From NCBI GenBank assembly GCA_027459845.1, contig DAIDGS010000011.1, positions 1 through 41,275 of the forward strand: a stretch of 41,275 bases of DNA, written 5' to 3'. This document shows, in pieces, positions 34,038 to 41,275 of this stretch; the stretch's first letter is position 1, and every line of letters begins with the position of its first letter. The position numbers were made by a program, and so were the translations under genes. The DNA is from Vulcanimicrobiota bacterium (GTDB taxonomy: Bacteria; Vulcanimicrobiota; Vulcanimicrobiia; Vulcanimicrobiales; Vulcanimicrobiaceae). The notes beneath the pieces were generated by a model. It was not told the origin of the DNA and did not search any database. It saw only the letters and a program-made list of their open reading frames with translations.

Positions 34038-35377
34038 TCCGAGCAGCGCGGCGCGGTGGCGCGGTACAGCACGATTCCGTCGTCGTAGCGCTGCATGCGA
34101 TACGCCCCCGATGCGATCAGCGCGCGCACGGTCACGCCGTATTCCCGTAGGCGCACCGACATCGGGAATGCCAGATCGATCAGAATATCGCAGGCGCGAA
34201 CGCGTGCCTCCGGGCGCTCGGGCAGCAGCCGCGCATTCGGGTCGCTCAGCGCCAGATGCGTGTACGCCTCCTCCTGGGTTGCGACGTCGACGTGACGCGG
34301 TAAGCGTGCCAAAAAGCGATCGAGGCGCACGTCGCGCTTGGCGATCGGTCGTAGATTCAAGCCCGGATGCAACGGGTCGGCAATCACGAAGCCCAGTACG
34401 CACAACGCTACGCACCACCACAGCAGCCCGCGAATGCGTGCCGGTTCCCACGCGCGAACGGCGCACGCAAACGCCACCAGAACGTAGCCGAGCCAAGCGC
34501 CGGCGTAATGCGTTCCAAGGGTAAACGTCGTCGGCATCCGCGAAAGCAGCACCTCGGCCAGCGGTGCCGCGGCCAACCACAGCGCACGCGACCGAAACGG
34601 AATGAAGAGCAACGGCAGCATGATCAGGACGATGAACCCCAGCCGGGTTGCGATTCCGCCCGGGAATAGGGCCCGCACGTCCGCACCGCTCCACGCATAG
34701 AAGCGCACCGGTTGCCAGTGCGCGCCCGGTAGCGCGTGCGGTTGAATCACGGCGAAAAACGCGACGAGCACGAGCAGCGACATCGCGGCGACCAGCAACG
34801 CTGCCCGGCCGCGCGAACTCCCGCGATAGTGCCACCAGCCGAGCAGCCCGGCCACGCCTGCGAAGATCGCTTGATCCTCCTTCACGGCCAATACGATCGC
34901 CGCCGCGACGACGGCCCAAACCAGGAGACCCCCATCGAAACAGTAGAGCGCCCAGGCGACCGCCGCCGGCGCGAAGCCGTTTTCGTGAAAATCGCCGAAG
35001 ACCAATCCGGCCAGCGGCGGATAAAGCCAGACGACCAGCGCGCTCAAACGCGCCGTCGAGACCTCGGCCCGGCGGCGTACCAGTGCGTAGATCGGCGGTG
35101 CAACCAACGCACCGGCCACGGCCTGCACGGCAATCAAGACGAGCGGCGAATGCACGACCGCTACCAGTGCGCCGACGACGTACAGGATCGGCGAGAAGTG
35201 GAACGCCCAGTGGTTCCCTTCTATCGTATTGCAGAAGCAACCGAATGCGCTCGCCGTCGTCTGCGCAAAGATCCCAAAATCGACGAGATTGCGATGTACC
35301 GCGTAGCGCAGCACGCCCAGTGCTGTAAAGAGCAGCGCGTAAACCGCGCACCCGATCCAAAGGAGGCGATCACGCAC
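34022..35377 (-). CDS. DUF2079 polytopic membrane protein
   Basis: 451 residues with about ten hydrophobic helices. The N-terminal region has the DUF2079 features: VDFGIFAQTTASAFGCFC, the acidic-histidine stretch GNHWAFHFSPILYVVG and GDFHENGFAPAAVAWAL after the third helix, then VKEDQAIF. This layout resembles membrane glycosyltransferases of the GT-C type and mannosyltransferase relatives, so a lipid-linked sugar transferase is possible but unproven. The soluble end has LPRHVDVATQEEAYTHLA. The GTG at 35377 overlaps the prfB stop by eight bases, indicating coupled translation. It overlaps the convergent glycosyltransferase 9 gene at its 3' end, which supports a shared theme of envelope glycans. 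Confidence 0.85.
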   Translation of the reverse strand: MRDRLLWIGCAVYALLFTALGVLRYAVHRNLVDFGIFAQTTASAFGCFCNTIEGNHWAFHFSPILYVVGALVAVVHSPLVLIAVQAVAGALVAPPIYALVRRRAEVSTARLSALVVWLYPPLAGLVFGDFHENGFAPAAVAWALYCFDGGLLVWAVVAAAIVLAVKEDQAIFAGVAGLLGWWHYRGSSRGRAALLVAAMSLLVLVAFFAVIQPHALPGAHWQPVRFYAWSGADVRALFPGGIATRLGFIVLIMLPLLFIPFRSRALWLAAAPLAEVLLSRMPTTFTLGTHYAGAWLGYVLVAFACAVRAWEPARIRGLLWWCVALCVLGFVIADPLHPGLNLRPIAKRDVRLDRFLARLPRHVDVATQEEAYTHLALSDPNARLLPERPEARVRACDILIDLAFPMSVRLREYGVTVRALIASGAYRMQRYDDGIVLYRATAPRCSDQASS

Positions 35378-36468
35378 GGCGTTGCTGTAGATACGGCCAG
35401 ACGAATGGATCGACGTCGCCGTCGAGCACGCGCTGCGCATCCCCGACTTCGACGCCGGTGCGATGATCCTTCACGAGCTGATACGGTTGCAAGACGTAGG
35501 AGCGAATCTGCGATCCCCACTCGTTCGCTTGCCGCTCGCCGCGCAGGTCGGTGAGCTTTTGTTCGCGCTCCTCCGCGGCACGCTGCACCAGCTTTGCGCG
35601 TAAAATGTTCAACGCGACTTCGCGGTTCTGCGCTTGCGAGCGCTCCTGTTGCGACGCGACGATCAATCCGGTCGGGACGTGAATGATGCGTACCGCCGAC
35701 TCGGTCTTGTTGACGTACTGTCCGCCGGCGCCGCCCGACTTGAACGTCTCGATGCGCAGATCGTCCGGCTTTATCTCGACGTCGGTGGCTTCGTCGGCCG
35801 CGATCTCGGGGATGACGTCGACGGCAGCAAACGAGGTGTGCCGCCGATGGGCGGCATCGAACGGCGACAGGCGAACGAGCCGATGCACGCCGCGCTCGCC
35901 GTCGAGCATGCCGTAGGCGTTCCTGCCGCGCACGAAAAAGGTGATCGACTTGAGACCGGCCTCTTCGGCGTCGGACTGATCGACGATTTGGGTAGCGAAC
36001 CCTTTGCTCTCGGCCCAGCGCAGATACATGCGCGCGAGCATCTGCGTCCAGTCCGCCGCATCGACGCCTCCGGCTCCGGCGAAGATGCTCACGATCGCAC
36101 CGTGTGAATCAAACTCCCCATCGAAGTTTGCGGCCATCTCGAGTTCCTCGGCGAGCGCGTCGGCCGCGGTAAGGTTCGCGTCGACCTCGGTTGCCGCCGC
36201 GCGGTCGTCCGGGAAGAGTTCCAGCATTTCGCCCGACTCGCGAACCAAGGCGTCGAGCCGGTCGAGCGCGCCTATCTCGTCGCGCAGATCGGCCAGTTGC
36301 TTCATCGCGCGCTGCGCGGCATCGGCGTCGTCCCAGAAGCCGGCCGCCCGCGATCGCTCGTCTAACTCGGCGATGCGCCGCGTCTTCCCCGCGTAGTCAA
36401 AGACGCTCCTTGAGCGCGCGGACGCGGGCGTGAAGGCGCGTGATCACCGTTTGCTGCGAGTCGCTCAT
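35370..36468 (-). CDS. prfB: Peptide chain release factor 2, with programmed +1 frameshift
   Basis: Recognises UGA and UAA stop codons and triggers peptide release. It is encoded in two frames: 23 codons from ATG 36468 to CTT, then an in-frame TGA (36399-36397), then 342 codons from GAC at 36398 after skipping one T. The total of 365 residues equals that of the E. coli protein. The tripeptide that reads the stop codon is SPF in RLVRLSPFDAAHRRHTSF, which marks RF2 and not RF1, and the catalytic loop is GGAGGQYVNKT. Calling it from the second frame alone (36305 or later) would lose the first 50 or so residues. It is coupled to the DUF2079 gene. Confidence 0.95.
36396..36411 (-). promoter_or_regulatory. 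prfB autoregulatory frameshift site
   Basis: The minus strand reads AAGGAG-CGT-CTT-TGA-C. A Shine-Dalgarno-like AAGGAG stands exactly three bases before the slippery CTT, followed by the poor-context stop TGA-C. This is the conserved RF2 arrangement: when RF2 is scarce, ribosomes shift +1 and make more of it. Confidence 0.95.
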
Positions 36469-36563
36469 AACCGGTTCCGGGTGTTGGCGGCACTCGCACG
36501 CTCTCCCTTGTCACCGTAGCGCCGGCGCGTGAACGGTACCGCGCACACCCACGGAGGATCCCC

Positions 36564-37496
36564 ATGAACGTCCAAACCATCGAGACGCCGTTCGGCGGCG
36601 CGCTAGGCACCCCGCTCGCCGGAGGGCAGCCGCCGCTCGCACCACCTTTTCTCGGGATCGCGCAGGCCCCGCCGGGCGATGCCATCGCGCGTTTCACGCA
36701 ACCGAGCACCGTCCAGAGCGGGCCGCTGACCAATCCGTTCGGCAGCATGCTCGGCCAAATCATGCAGATGCTGCAGTCGCTCCTCGGCGCACTCGGAATC
36801 GGCGGCTTCGGCGGGGGATTTGGCGGCCTTGGAGGCTTTCCAAATGCGGGCGGAATCGCGAACGGTAACGAGCAGTTCTACGGCAACGCGAACGGCGGCT
36901 CGCAAGGCGACCCGCATCTCAGCTTCAACGGCAACACCTGGACCAACATGACCTCACAGCCCGATCTGCTCGAATCGAACTCGATTCCGGGCGGCTTTCA
37001 ACTGAGCACGCAGGTCACCGCGCCCAACGCCCAAGGCGCCACCTACAATCAGTCGGCGACCATCGCCCTCAACGGCGGAGCCACCACGATCTCGATGAAT
37101 AACGCCGGTCAACCCTGCATCACCGAGTATGGCCAACAGCTTTCGGTCGCACCCGGCCAGTCGCTTGCGCTCGGGAACGGCACTTCGGTGACCTGCAACG
37201 CGAACGGTTCGCTCTCGGTGCTCGCGCAGAACGGCTACGGCGGTCAAATCTCGACGACGCTCACGCCGGCCGGGCAAGGCGTCAACGTGGCCGTCAGCGC
37301 CCAAAACGTCGACCTTGGCGGAACGCTCGCCAACGGCGGAAACATCATCCCGTTCGGCTCGCCGTCGAACGCCCCGCTCGGCACCGCGCCCAGCGTGCCG
37401 AATGCCTTTACCCGTCCGCCGTTCGAGCCGCCTCTACCGGAGACGCAGACGCCGTTCCCGTGGGAGACGCGCGACCCGTTACAGGTTCAGCCGTAG
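36564..37496 (+). CDS. Gly/Asn-rich protein with a von Willebrand D-like segment
   Basis: 310 residues, not recognised as a named family. A Pro/Gly-rich first third leads to a glycine track (GIGGFGGGFGGLGGFPNAGG) and then SQGDPHLSFNGNTW. GDPH followed by an F-N-G pair is the start of von Willebrand type D-like domains, and the following 130 residues are beta-rich with many Asn, Gln and Ser (TISMNNAGQPCITEYG, SLSVLAQNGYGGQIS). There is no classical signal peptide, so export, if it occurs, would use another route. GGAGG lies eight bases before the ATG. It stands alone between prfB and secA. A surface or extracellular matrix role is only a guess. Confidence 0.75.
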   Translation: MNVQTIETPFGGALGTPLAGGQPPLAPPFLGIAQAPPGDAIARFTQPSTVQSGPLTNPFGSMLGQIMQMLQSLLGALGIGGFGGGFGGLGGFPNAGGIANGNEQFYGNANGGSQGDPHLSFNGNTWTNMTSQPDLLESNSIPGGFQLSTQVTAPNAQGATYNQSATIALNGGATTISMNNAGQPCITEYGQQLSVAPGQSLALGNGTSVTCNANGSLSVLAQNGYGGQISTTLTPAGQGVNVAVSAQNVDLGGTLANGGNIIPFGSPSNAPLGTAPSVPNAFTRPPFEPPLPETQTPFPWETRDPLQVQP

Positions 37497-37567
37497 CGAA
37501 CAGCGCGAGCCGGCAGGGCGGCGCGCCGCATACGGCCGCATCGCCCGCGCGCTCGTCGCCGCACCGC

Positions 37568-40207
37568 TCAAGCTGCGGCGCCGTGGCACTTCTTATACTT
37601 CTTCCCACTCCCGCACGGGCACAGATCGTTGCGACCGATCTTCGGTTGATCCCGGTGCAAGGGGCGCGTCGGTTCCTCGTCGTCCTTGTTGGTCGCCAGA
37701 TGTTGCGGACGCCGATCGCTTCCCGGTACCGGGCCGAGCAACTGCTCGACCTCCTGTGGCGCTAGCCGTCCGGGCGCCGCCTGCGGCGTGAGCGCGCCGG
37801 AGGGAATCGCCTCGAACTGACCCGGATAGGCTCCACCCATCACATCGGGTGACGGACCGTGCTCGATCACGACGTGGAAGACGCCCTTGACGGCCTCGTC
37901 CGCAATGCTCGACTTGAGCATCTCGAAGATCTCGAAGGCTTCCTTTTCGTACTCCACGCGCGGGTCTTTCTGACCGTACCCGCGCAGCCCGATCCCAGTC
38001 TTGAGATGATCCATCACGTAGAGATGGTCGACCCACTGCCGGTCGATGATCGGCAGCAGCAGATAGCGCTGCTCCACCACCCGCATGATTTCGGGCGTAA
38101 CTTCGCGCTCTTTGTCCTCGTACGCGGCGATCGCACGCTCGTGAAGCAGGCGACGAATCTCCTCGCGGTCCTTCTTTTCGAGGTCTTCAACCGAGAGCGT
38201 CGACTTGATCGGGAACAACTGCTCGAGCGCATCCAGTATGGCGCCCAAGTCCCAGTCGTGCGGGTTGGCGTTTTCCGGCGCGTTTTGCTCGACGGCCTCA
38301 TCTACCTTGCCCGCGATGGTCTGTAGCATGAACGTTCGCGAATCGAACGTTCCCTCCAGAATGGCCCGCCGGTCGGCGTAGATGATCTCACGTTGCTTGT
38401 TCATCACGTCGTCGTACTCGAGGACGTGCTTGCGGATCTCGTAGTTGTGATTTTCGACCTTGCTCTGCGCGCGCTCGATCGACTTACTCACCAAGCCGGA
38501 TTCGATCGGCTGCTCGTCGGTAAACCCAACGCGCTCCATGATATTGGTCATCCGATCGCCGCCGAAGAGCCGCATCACTTCGTCTTCCAGCGACACGTAG
38601 AACCGAGTCGAACCGGGATCGCCCTGGCGCCCCGAGCGGCCGCGCAGCTGGTTGTCGATCCGCCGCGACTCGTGGCGCTCGGTGCCGATGATGTGCAGTC
38701 CGCCTACGGCCGCAACGCCTTCGCCCAGCTTGATGTCGGTTCCGCGACCGGCCATGTTGGTGGCGATCGTCACCTGCGCGGGCTGACCGGCATCCTTGAC
38801 GATTTCGGCCTCTTGCTCGTGATACTTGGCGTTGAGCACGTTGCACTCGACGCCTTTACGCCGCAACATCGATGCCAGGACCTCGCTCTTTTCGATCGAG
38901 CGCGTGCCGACCAGGACCGGACGTCCCTTGGCGTGTTCGGCAATGATCTCGTCGACGACCGCCGCGAACTTCGCCTTTTCGCTCTTGTAAACGATATCGG
39001 TGTTGTCCTTACGGATCATCGTTTGATTGGTCGGGATCACGACGACGTCGAGCGAGTAGATGTCGCGAAACTCGCGCTCTTCGGTCTTGGCGGTACCGGT
39101 CATTCCGGCGAGATGTTCGTAGAGACGGAACAGGTTCTGGAAGGTAATCGTTGCGAGCGTCTGGTCCTCGCCGCGCACCTTGATGCCTTCCTTGGCTTCG
39201 ATGGCTTGATGGATTCCATCGGAGTAGCGGCGCCCATGCATGAGCCGTCCGGTAAACTCATCGACGATGATGACTTCGCCGTCGCGTACGATATACTGCT
39301 GGTCGCGATGGAACAGATTCCACGCCTTCAGCGCCGCATTAAGTTGATGCGTGAGCTCGATGTTCCGCTGGTCGTATAAGTTCGTGATGCCGAGCATCTT
39401 TTCGACCTTAGCCACGCCAGCCTCGGTGATCGGCACAGCATGTGCCTTTTCGTCAACGGTATAATCGACGTCTTTCTTGAGCCTTGGAACGATCTTGGCA
39501 AAGTTGTCGTAGAGTTCGGTCGATTCTTGCGACGGCCCGCTGATGATCAAGGGCGTACGCGCTTCGTCGACGAGAATCGAATCGACCTCATCGACTAAAG
39601 CAAAGTACAGCTCGCGCTGAACCAAATCTTCGACTTGCCACGCCATGTTGTCGCGCAGGTAGTCGAAACCGACCTCGTTGTTCGTAACGTAGGTAACGTC
39701 GGCGCTATACTGATCGCGGCGCTCGGCCGGCTCGAGCCCATGCTGTATGATCCCCACCCGCAAGCCCAAAAACTCGTAGATCGGAGCCATCCACTCGGCG
39801 TCGCGCCGCGCGAGGTAGTCGTTCACGGTGACGACGTGGACGCCGCGGCCTTCGAGCGCGCGCGCGTACACCGGCAGGGTCGCGACCAGCGTCTTGCCCT
39901 CGCCGGTCTTCATTTCGGCGATTCGACCCTCGTAGAGGACCTGACCGCCCATGATCTGCACGTCGAAGTGACGCATACCGAGCGTGCGCCGTCCCGCTTC
40001 GCGGACGACCGCGAAGACTTCCGGCAGCATCGCATCGAGCGCTTCGCCCGCGGCGAGGCGCTCGCGAAACTCGGCGGTTTTGGCTTTCAGCGCCTCGTCG
40101 GAGAGCGCTTCCATCGCCGGCTCGAGCGCGTTGACGGCGACCGCCGTTCGACGCAACCGGGCGACCTCTCGCTCGTTGCCGTCGAAGAGACCCTTAATGA
40201 ATGACAT
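37568..40207 (-). CDS. secA: Preprotein translocase ATPase SecA
   Basis: Drives unfolded preproteins through the SecYEG channel with ATP. It has 879 residues. Walker A is in [18 protein letters not shown], the DEAD-like box in [18 protein letters not shown], the second nucleotide-binding fold has [12 protein letters not shown] and [10 protein letters not shown], and the preprotein-binding domain lies between. The C-terminal zinc-binding tail is intact ([17 protein letters not shown]), which in relatives binds SecB and lipids. Its ATG is at 40207; a GGAG stands rather far upstream. It follows a histidine kinase on the same strand with a 62-base gap and ends 71 bases from the convergent von Willebrand-like gene, with no obvious terminator between. 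Confidence 0.98.
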   Translation of the reverse strand: MSFIKGLFDGNEREVARLRRTAVAVNALEPAMEALSDEALKAKTAEFRERLAAGEALDAMLPEVFAVVREAGRRTLGMRHFDVQIMGGQVLYEGRIAEMKTGEGKTLVATLPVYARALEGRGVHVVTVNDYLARRDAEWMAPIYEFLGLRVGIIQHGLEPAERRDQYSADVTYVTNNEVGFDYLRDNMAWQVEDLVQRELYFALVDEVDSILVDEARTPLIISGPSQESTELYDNFAKIVPRLKKDVDYTVDEKAHAVPITEAGVAKVEKMLGITNLYDQRNIELTHQLNAALKAWNLFHRDQQYIVRDGEVIIVDEFTGRLMHGRRYSDGIHQAIEAKEGIKVRGEDQTLATITFQNLFRLYEHLAGMTGTAKTEEREFRDIYSLDVVVIPTNQTMIRKDNTDIVYKSEKAKFAAVVDEIIAEHAKGRPVLVGTRSIEKSEVLASMLRRKGVECNVLNAKYHEQEAEIVKDAGQPAQVTIATNMAGRGTDIKLGEGVAAVGGLHIIGTERHESRRIDNQLRGRSGRQGDPGSTRFYVSLEDEVMRLFGGDRMTNIMERVGFTDEQPIESGLVSKSIERAQSKVENHNYEIRKHVLEYDDVMNKQREIIYADRRAILEGTFDSRTFMLQTIAGKVDEAVEQNAPENANPHDWDLGAILDALEQLFPIKSTLSVEDLEKKDREEIRRLLHERAIAAYEDKEREVTPEIMRVVEQRYLLLPIIDRQWVDHLYVMDHLKTGIGLRGYGQKDPRVEYEKEAFEIFEMLKSSIADEAVKGVFHVVIEHGPSPDVMGGAYPGQFEAIPSGALTPQAAPGRLAPQEVEQLLGPVPGSDRRPQHLATNKDDEEPTRPLHRDQPKIGRNDLCPCGSGKKYKKCHGAAA

Positions 40208-40269
40208 GAGAACGGTGTGCTTTCTCCATGGATGCGAGCCGACCCGGCTTCTGCCCGGTCGCCTGAGCG

Positions 40270-41275
40270 CTACCCGGCCAGCGGGAGCGAGATCGTAAAC
40301 GTACTTCCCTCATCCTCTACGGACCGCACCGTCAGGGTGCCGCGATGCACCCCAACGATCTTTCGGGCCACGTAGAGACCGATACCCGATCCGGCAATCC
40401 CGAGCCGCCGCGCGTTGCTGGCACGCCCGAAGCGGGTGAACAATCCGGCCACCTCGTCGGCCGGAATTCCGATGCCGCAGTCGCTGACGTCGATGAAGGC
40501 GCGCTCGCCCTCGACGTGCACGCGCACGCGCGTCTCCCCGTCGGAGTACTTTAGCGCGTTCGAGAGCAGGTTGTCGATGACGTGGCGGAAACGCTGCGGA
40601 TCCAGCTCCACCGGAACGGGCTGCTGCGGGATTTCGACCGCGACGCGCGGGTTGCTGGCGGCGATCGCATTCACGCACTCGGTGATGAAGGCGCCAAGAT
40701 CGGTGACCGTGCGCGCCAGCGAAAAGCCTTCGGACTGCGTCTGCGCCAGCACCAGCGCGTCGTCCGACAGGCGCACCAGGCGCTGGGTCTGCGCGAACAC
40801 GGTTTGAATCTCCTCGTGGTGCGGCGAATCCTCTTCCAGGAGCAACTCGCAGTACCCCAGGATCACCGTCAACGGTCCCTTGAAGTCGTGCGCCAGCATC
40901 GCAAGCAGATCGTCCTTGAACTCACTCGACTCGCGCAAGGCCTGGTTGGCGCGCAGCACCTCTTCGTAGAGTTCGATATTTCGTAGAGCGAGCGCCAGCA
41001 ACGCTCCAAGCTCCTGGAGCAGTCGGAGTTGCTCGCGATTGACGCGCGTGCTGCCGACCCCAACGAGCAAAAACGCGTCGACGCTCACGCCGCCGCTTTC
41101 GGCCGATGCCTGAACCAGCGGAATCATCGCGTAGCCCGGACCGTCGATCAGCCGCTGTACCCGGCGATCGTCGCTGGCGACCAGCCGCTCCACCCGGCTT
41201 CTGAGATCGAATCCGCTGGCCTCGATAAGGGCGTCCGTGTCCTCGCCCGATTTTCCGATGGCGGCGTACTCGCTC
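40270..41275 (-). CDS. GAF-domain sensor histidine kinase, N-terminus beyond window
   Basis: The frame is open to the right edge, so the start is not in the window; at least 334 residues are present. The first part is the end of a GAF-like sensor domain ([35 protein letters not shown]). The dimerisation domain has the phosphorylated histidine in [19 protein letters not shown]. The ATPase has the N box [18 protein letters not shown], the G1 box [12 protein letters not shown] and the G2 box [14 protein letters not shown], so it is catalytically complete. There is no membrane segment in the visible part. No response regulator gene is adjacent. It lies 62 bases upstream of secA. Confidence 0.93.
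   Translation of the reverse strand, partial: SEYAAIGKSGEDTDALIEASGFDLRSRVERLVASDDRRVQRLIDGPGYAMIPLVQASAESGGVSVDAFLLVGVGSTRVNREQLRLLQELGALLALALRNIELYEEVLRANQALRESSEFKDDLLAMLAHDFKGPLTVILGYCELLLEEDSPHHEEIQTVFAQTQRLVRLSDDALVLAQTQSEGFSLARTVTDLGAFITECVNAIAASNPRVAVEIPQQPVPVELDPQRFRHVIDNLLSNALKYSDGETRVRVHVEGERAFIDVSDCGIGIPADEVAGLFTRFGRASNARRLGIAGSGIGLYVARKIVGVHRGTLTVRSVEDEGSTFTISLPLAG

Noticed and set aside
33309-35360. Minus-strand open frame of 683 codons
   Set aside because: It runs opposite the glycosyltransferase 9 gene and in another frame of the DUF2079 gene, with no recognisable domain.

Overview
This is a high-GC, gene-dense bacterial chromosome segment from what is probably a diderm. The envelope is suggested by an RND pump, a heptosyltransferase-like family 9 glycosyltransferase and a periplasmic-type cyclophilin. 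It carries a full housekeeping set: dnaG-rpoD, secA, prfB with its programmed frameshift, glyS, ppdK, rlmN and dtd. The mix of genes, the KGG-repeat protein and the absence of close matches to well-known phyla suggest a little-cultured lineage, perhaps near Eremiobacterota. That placement is an impression and not a result.

Layout. Positions 1-10195 (all minus) run, in transcription order: response regulator, mntP-like Mn exporter, kamB, kamC, kce, dppB, dppC, tRNA-Leu(GAG), and an RND transporter that leaves the window. KamB and KamC are the reactivase pair of coenzyme B12-dependent lysine 5,6-aminomutase, and Kce is the 3-keto-5-aminohexanoate cleavage enzyme of the same lysine fermentation route. 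The mutase itself and the other pathway genes are not in the window. Positions 10267-12395 (plus) hold a molybdate/tungstate-type permease, proline dehydrogenase and D-aminoacyl-tRNA deacylase. Positions 12399-16836 hold exported or poorly known proteins: a HEAT-repeat/cyclophilin fusion, a KGG stress protein, a protein with a decapeptide-repeat tail, and two small secreted proteins.

Positions 16162-19861 (minus) carry dnaG, rpoD and a secreted protein. An HD phosphohydrolase lies divergently at 19935-21140. Positions 21164-28004 (minus) form a tight run of two short-chain dehydrogenases, a family 2 glycosyltransferase, glyS and ppdK with overlapping stops and starts. A small, nearly leaderless gene has a good sigma-70-type promoter at 28017-28045.

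Positions 29076-30852 look different: more A/T, a MarR-like regulator, then about 1.3 kb with no intact gene. This stretch holds two decayed VOC/glyoxalase genes, a tRNA/tmRNA-like fold, a second T-arm-like relic, a 16-bp inverted repeat and two related terminator-like stem-loops that differ only by transitions, one pair of which is compensatory. I read it as a decaying insertion or genomic-island scar.

Positions 30853-41275 return to housekeeping genes: rlmN, a family 4 uracil-DNA glycosylase, a YbjQ-like protein, glycosyltransferase 9, a DUF2079 membrane protein, prfB, a Gly/Asn-rich von Willebrand D-like protein, secA and a GAF-histidine kinase cut by the window edge. No CRISPR array, insertion sequence, rRNA or replication origin was seen.
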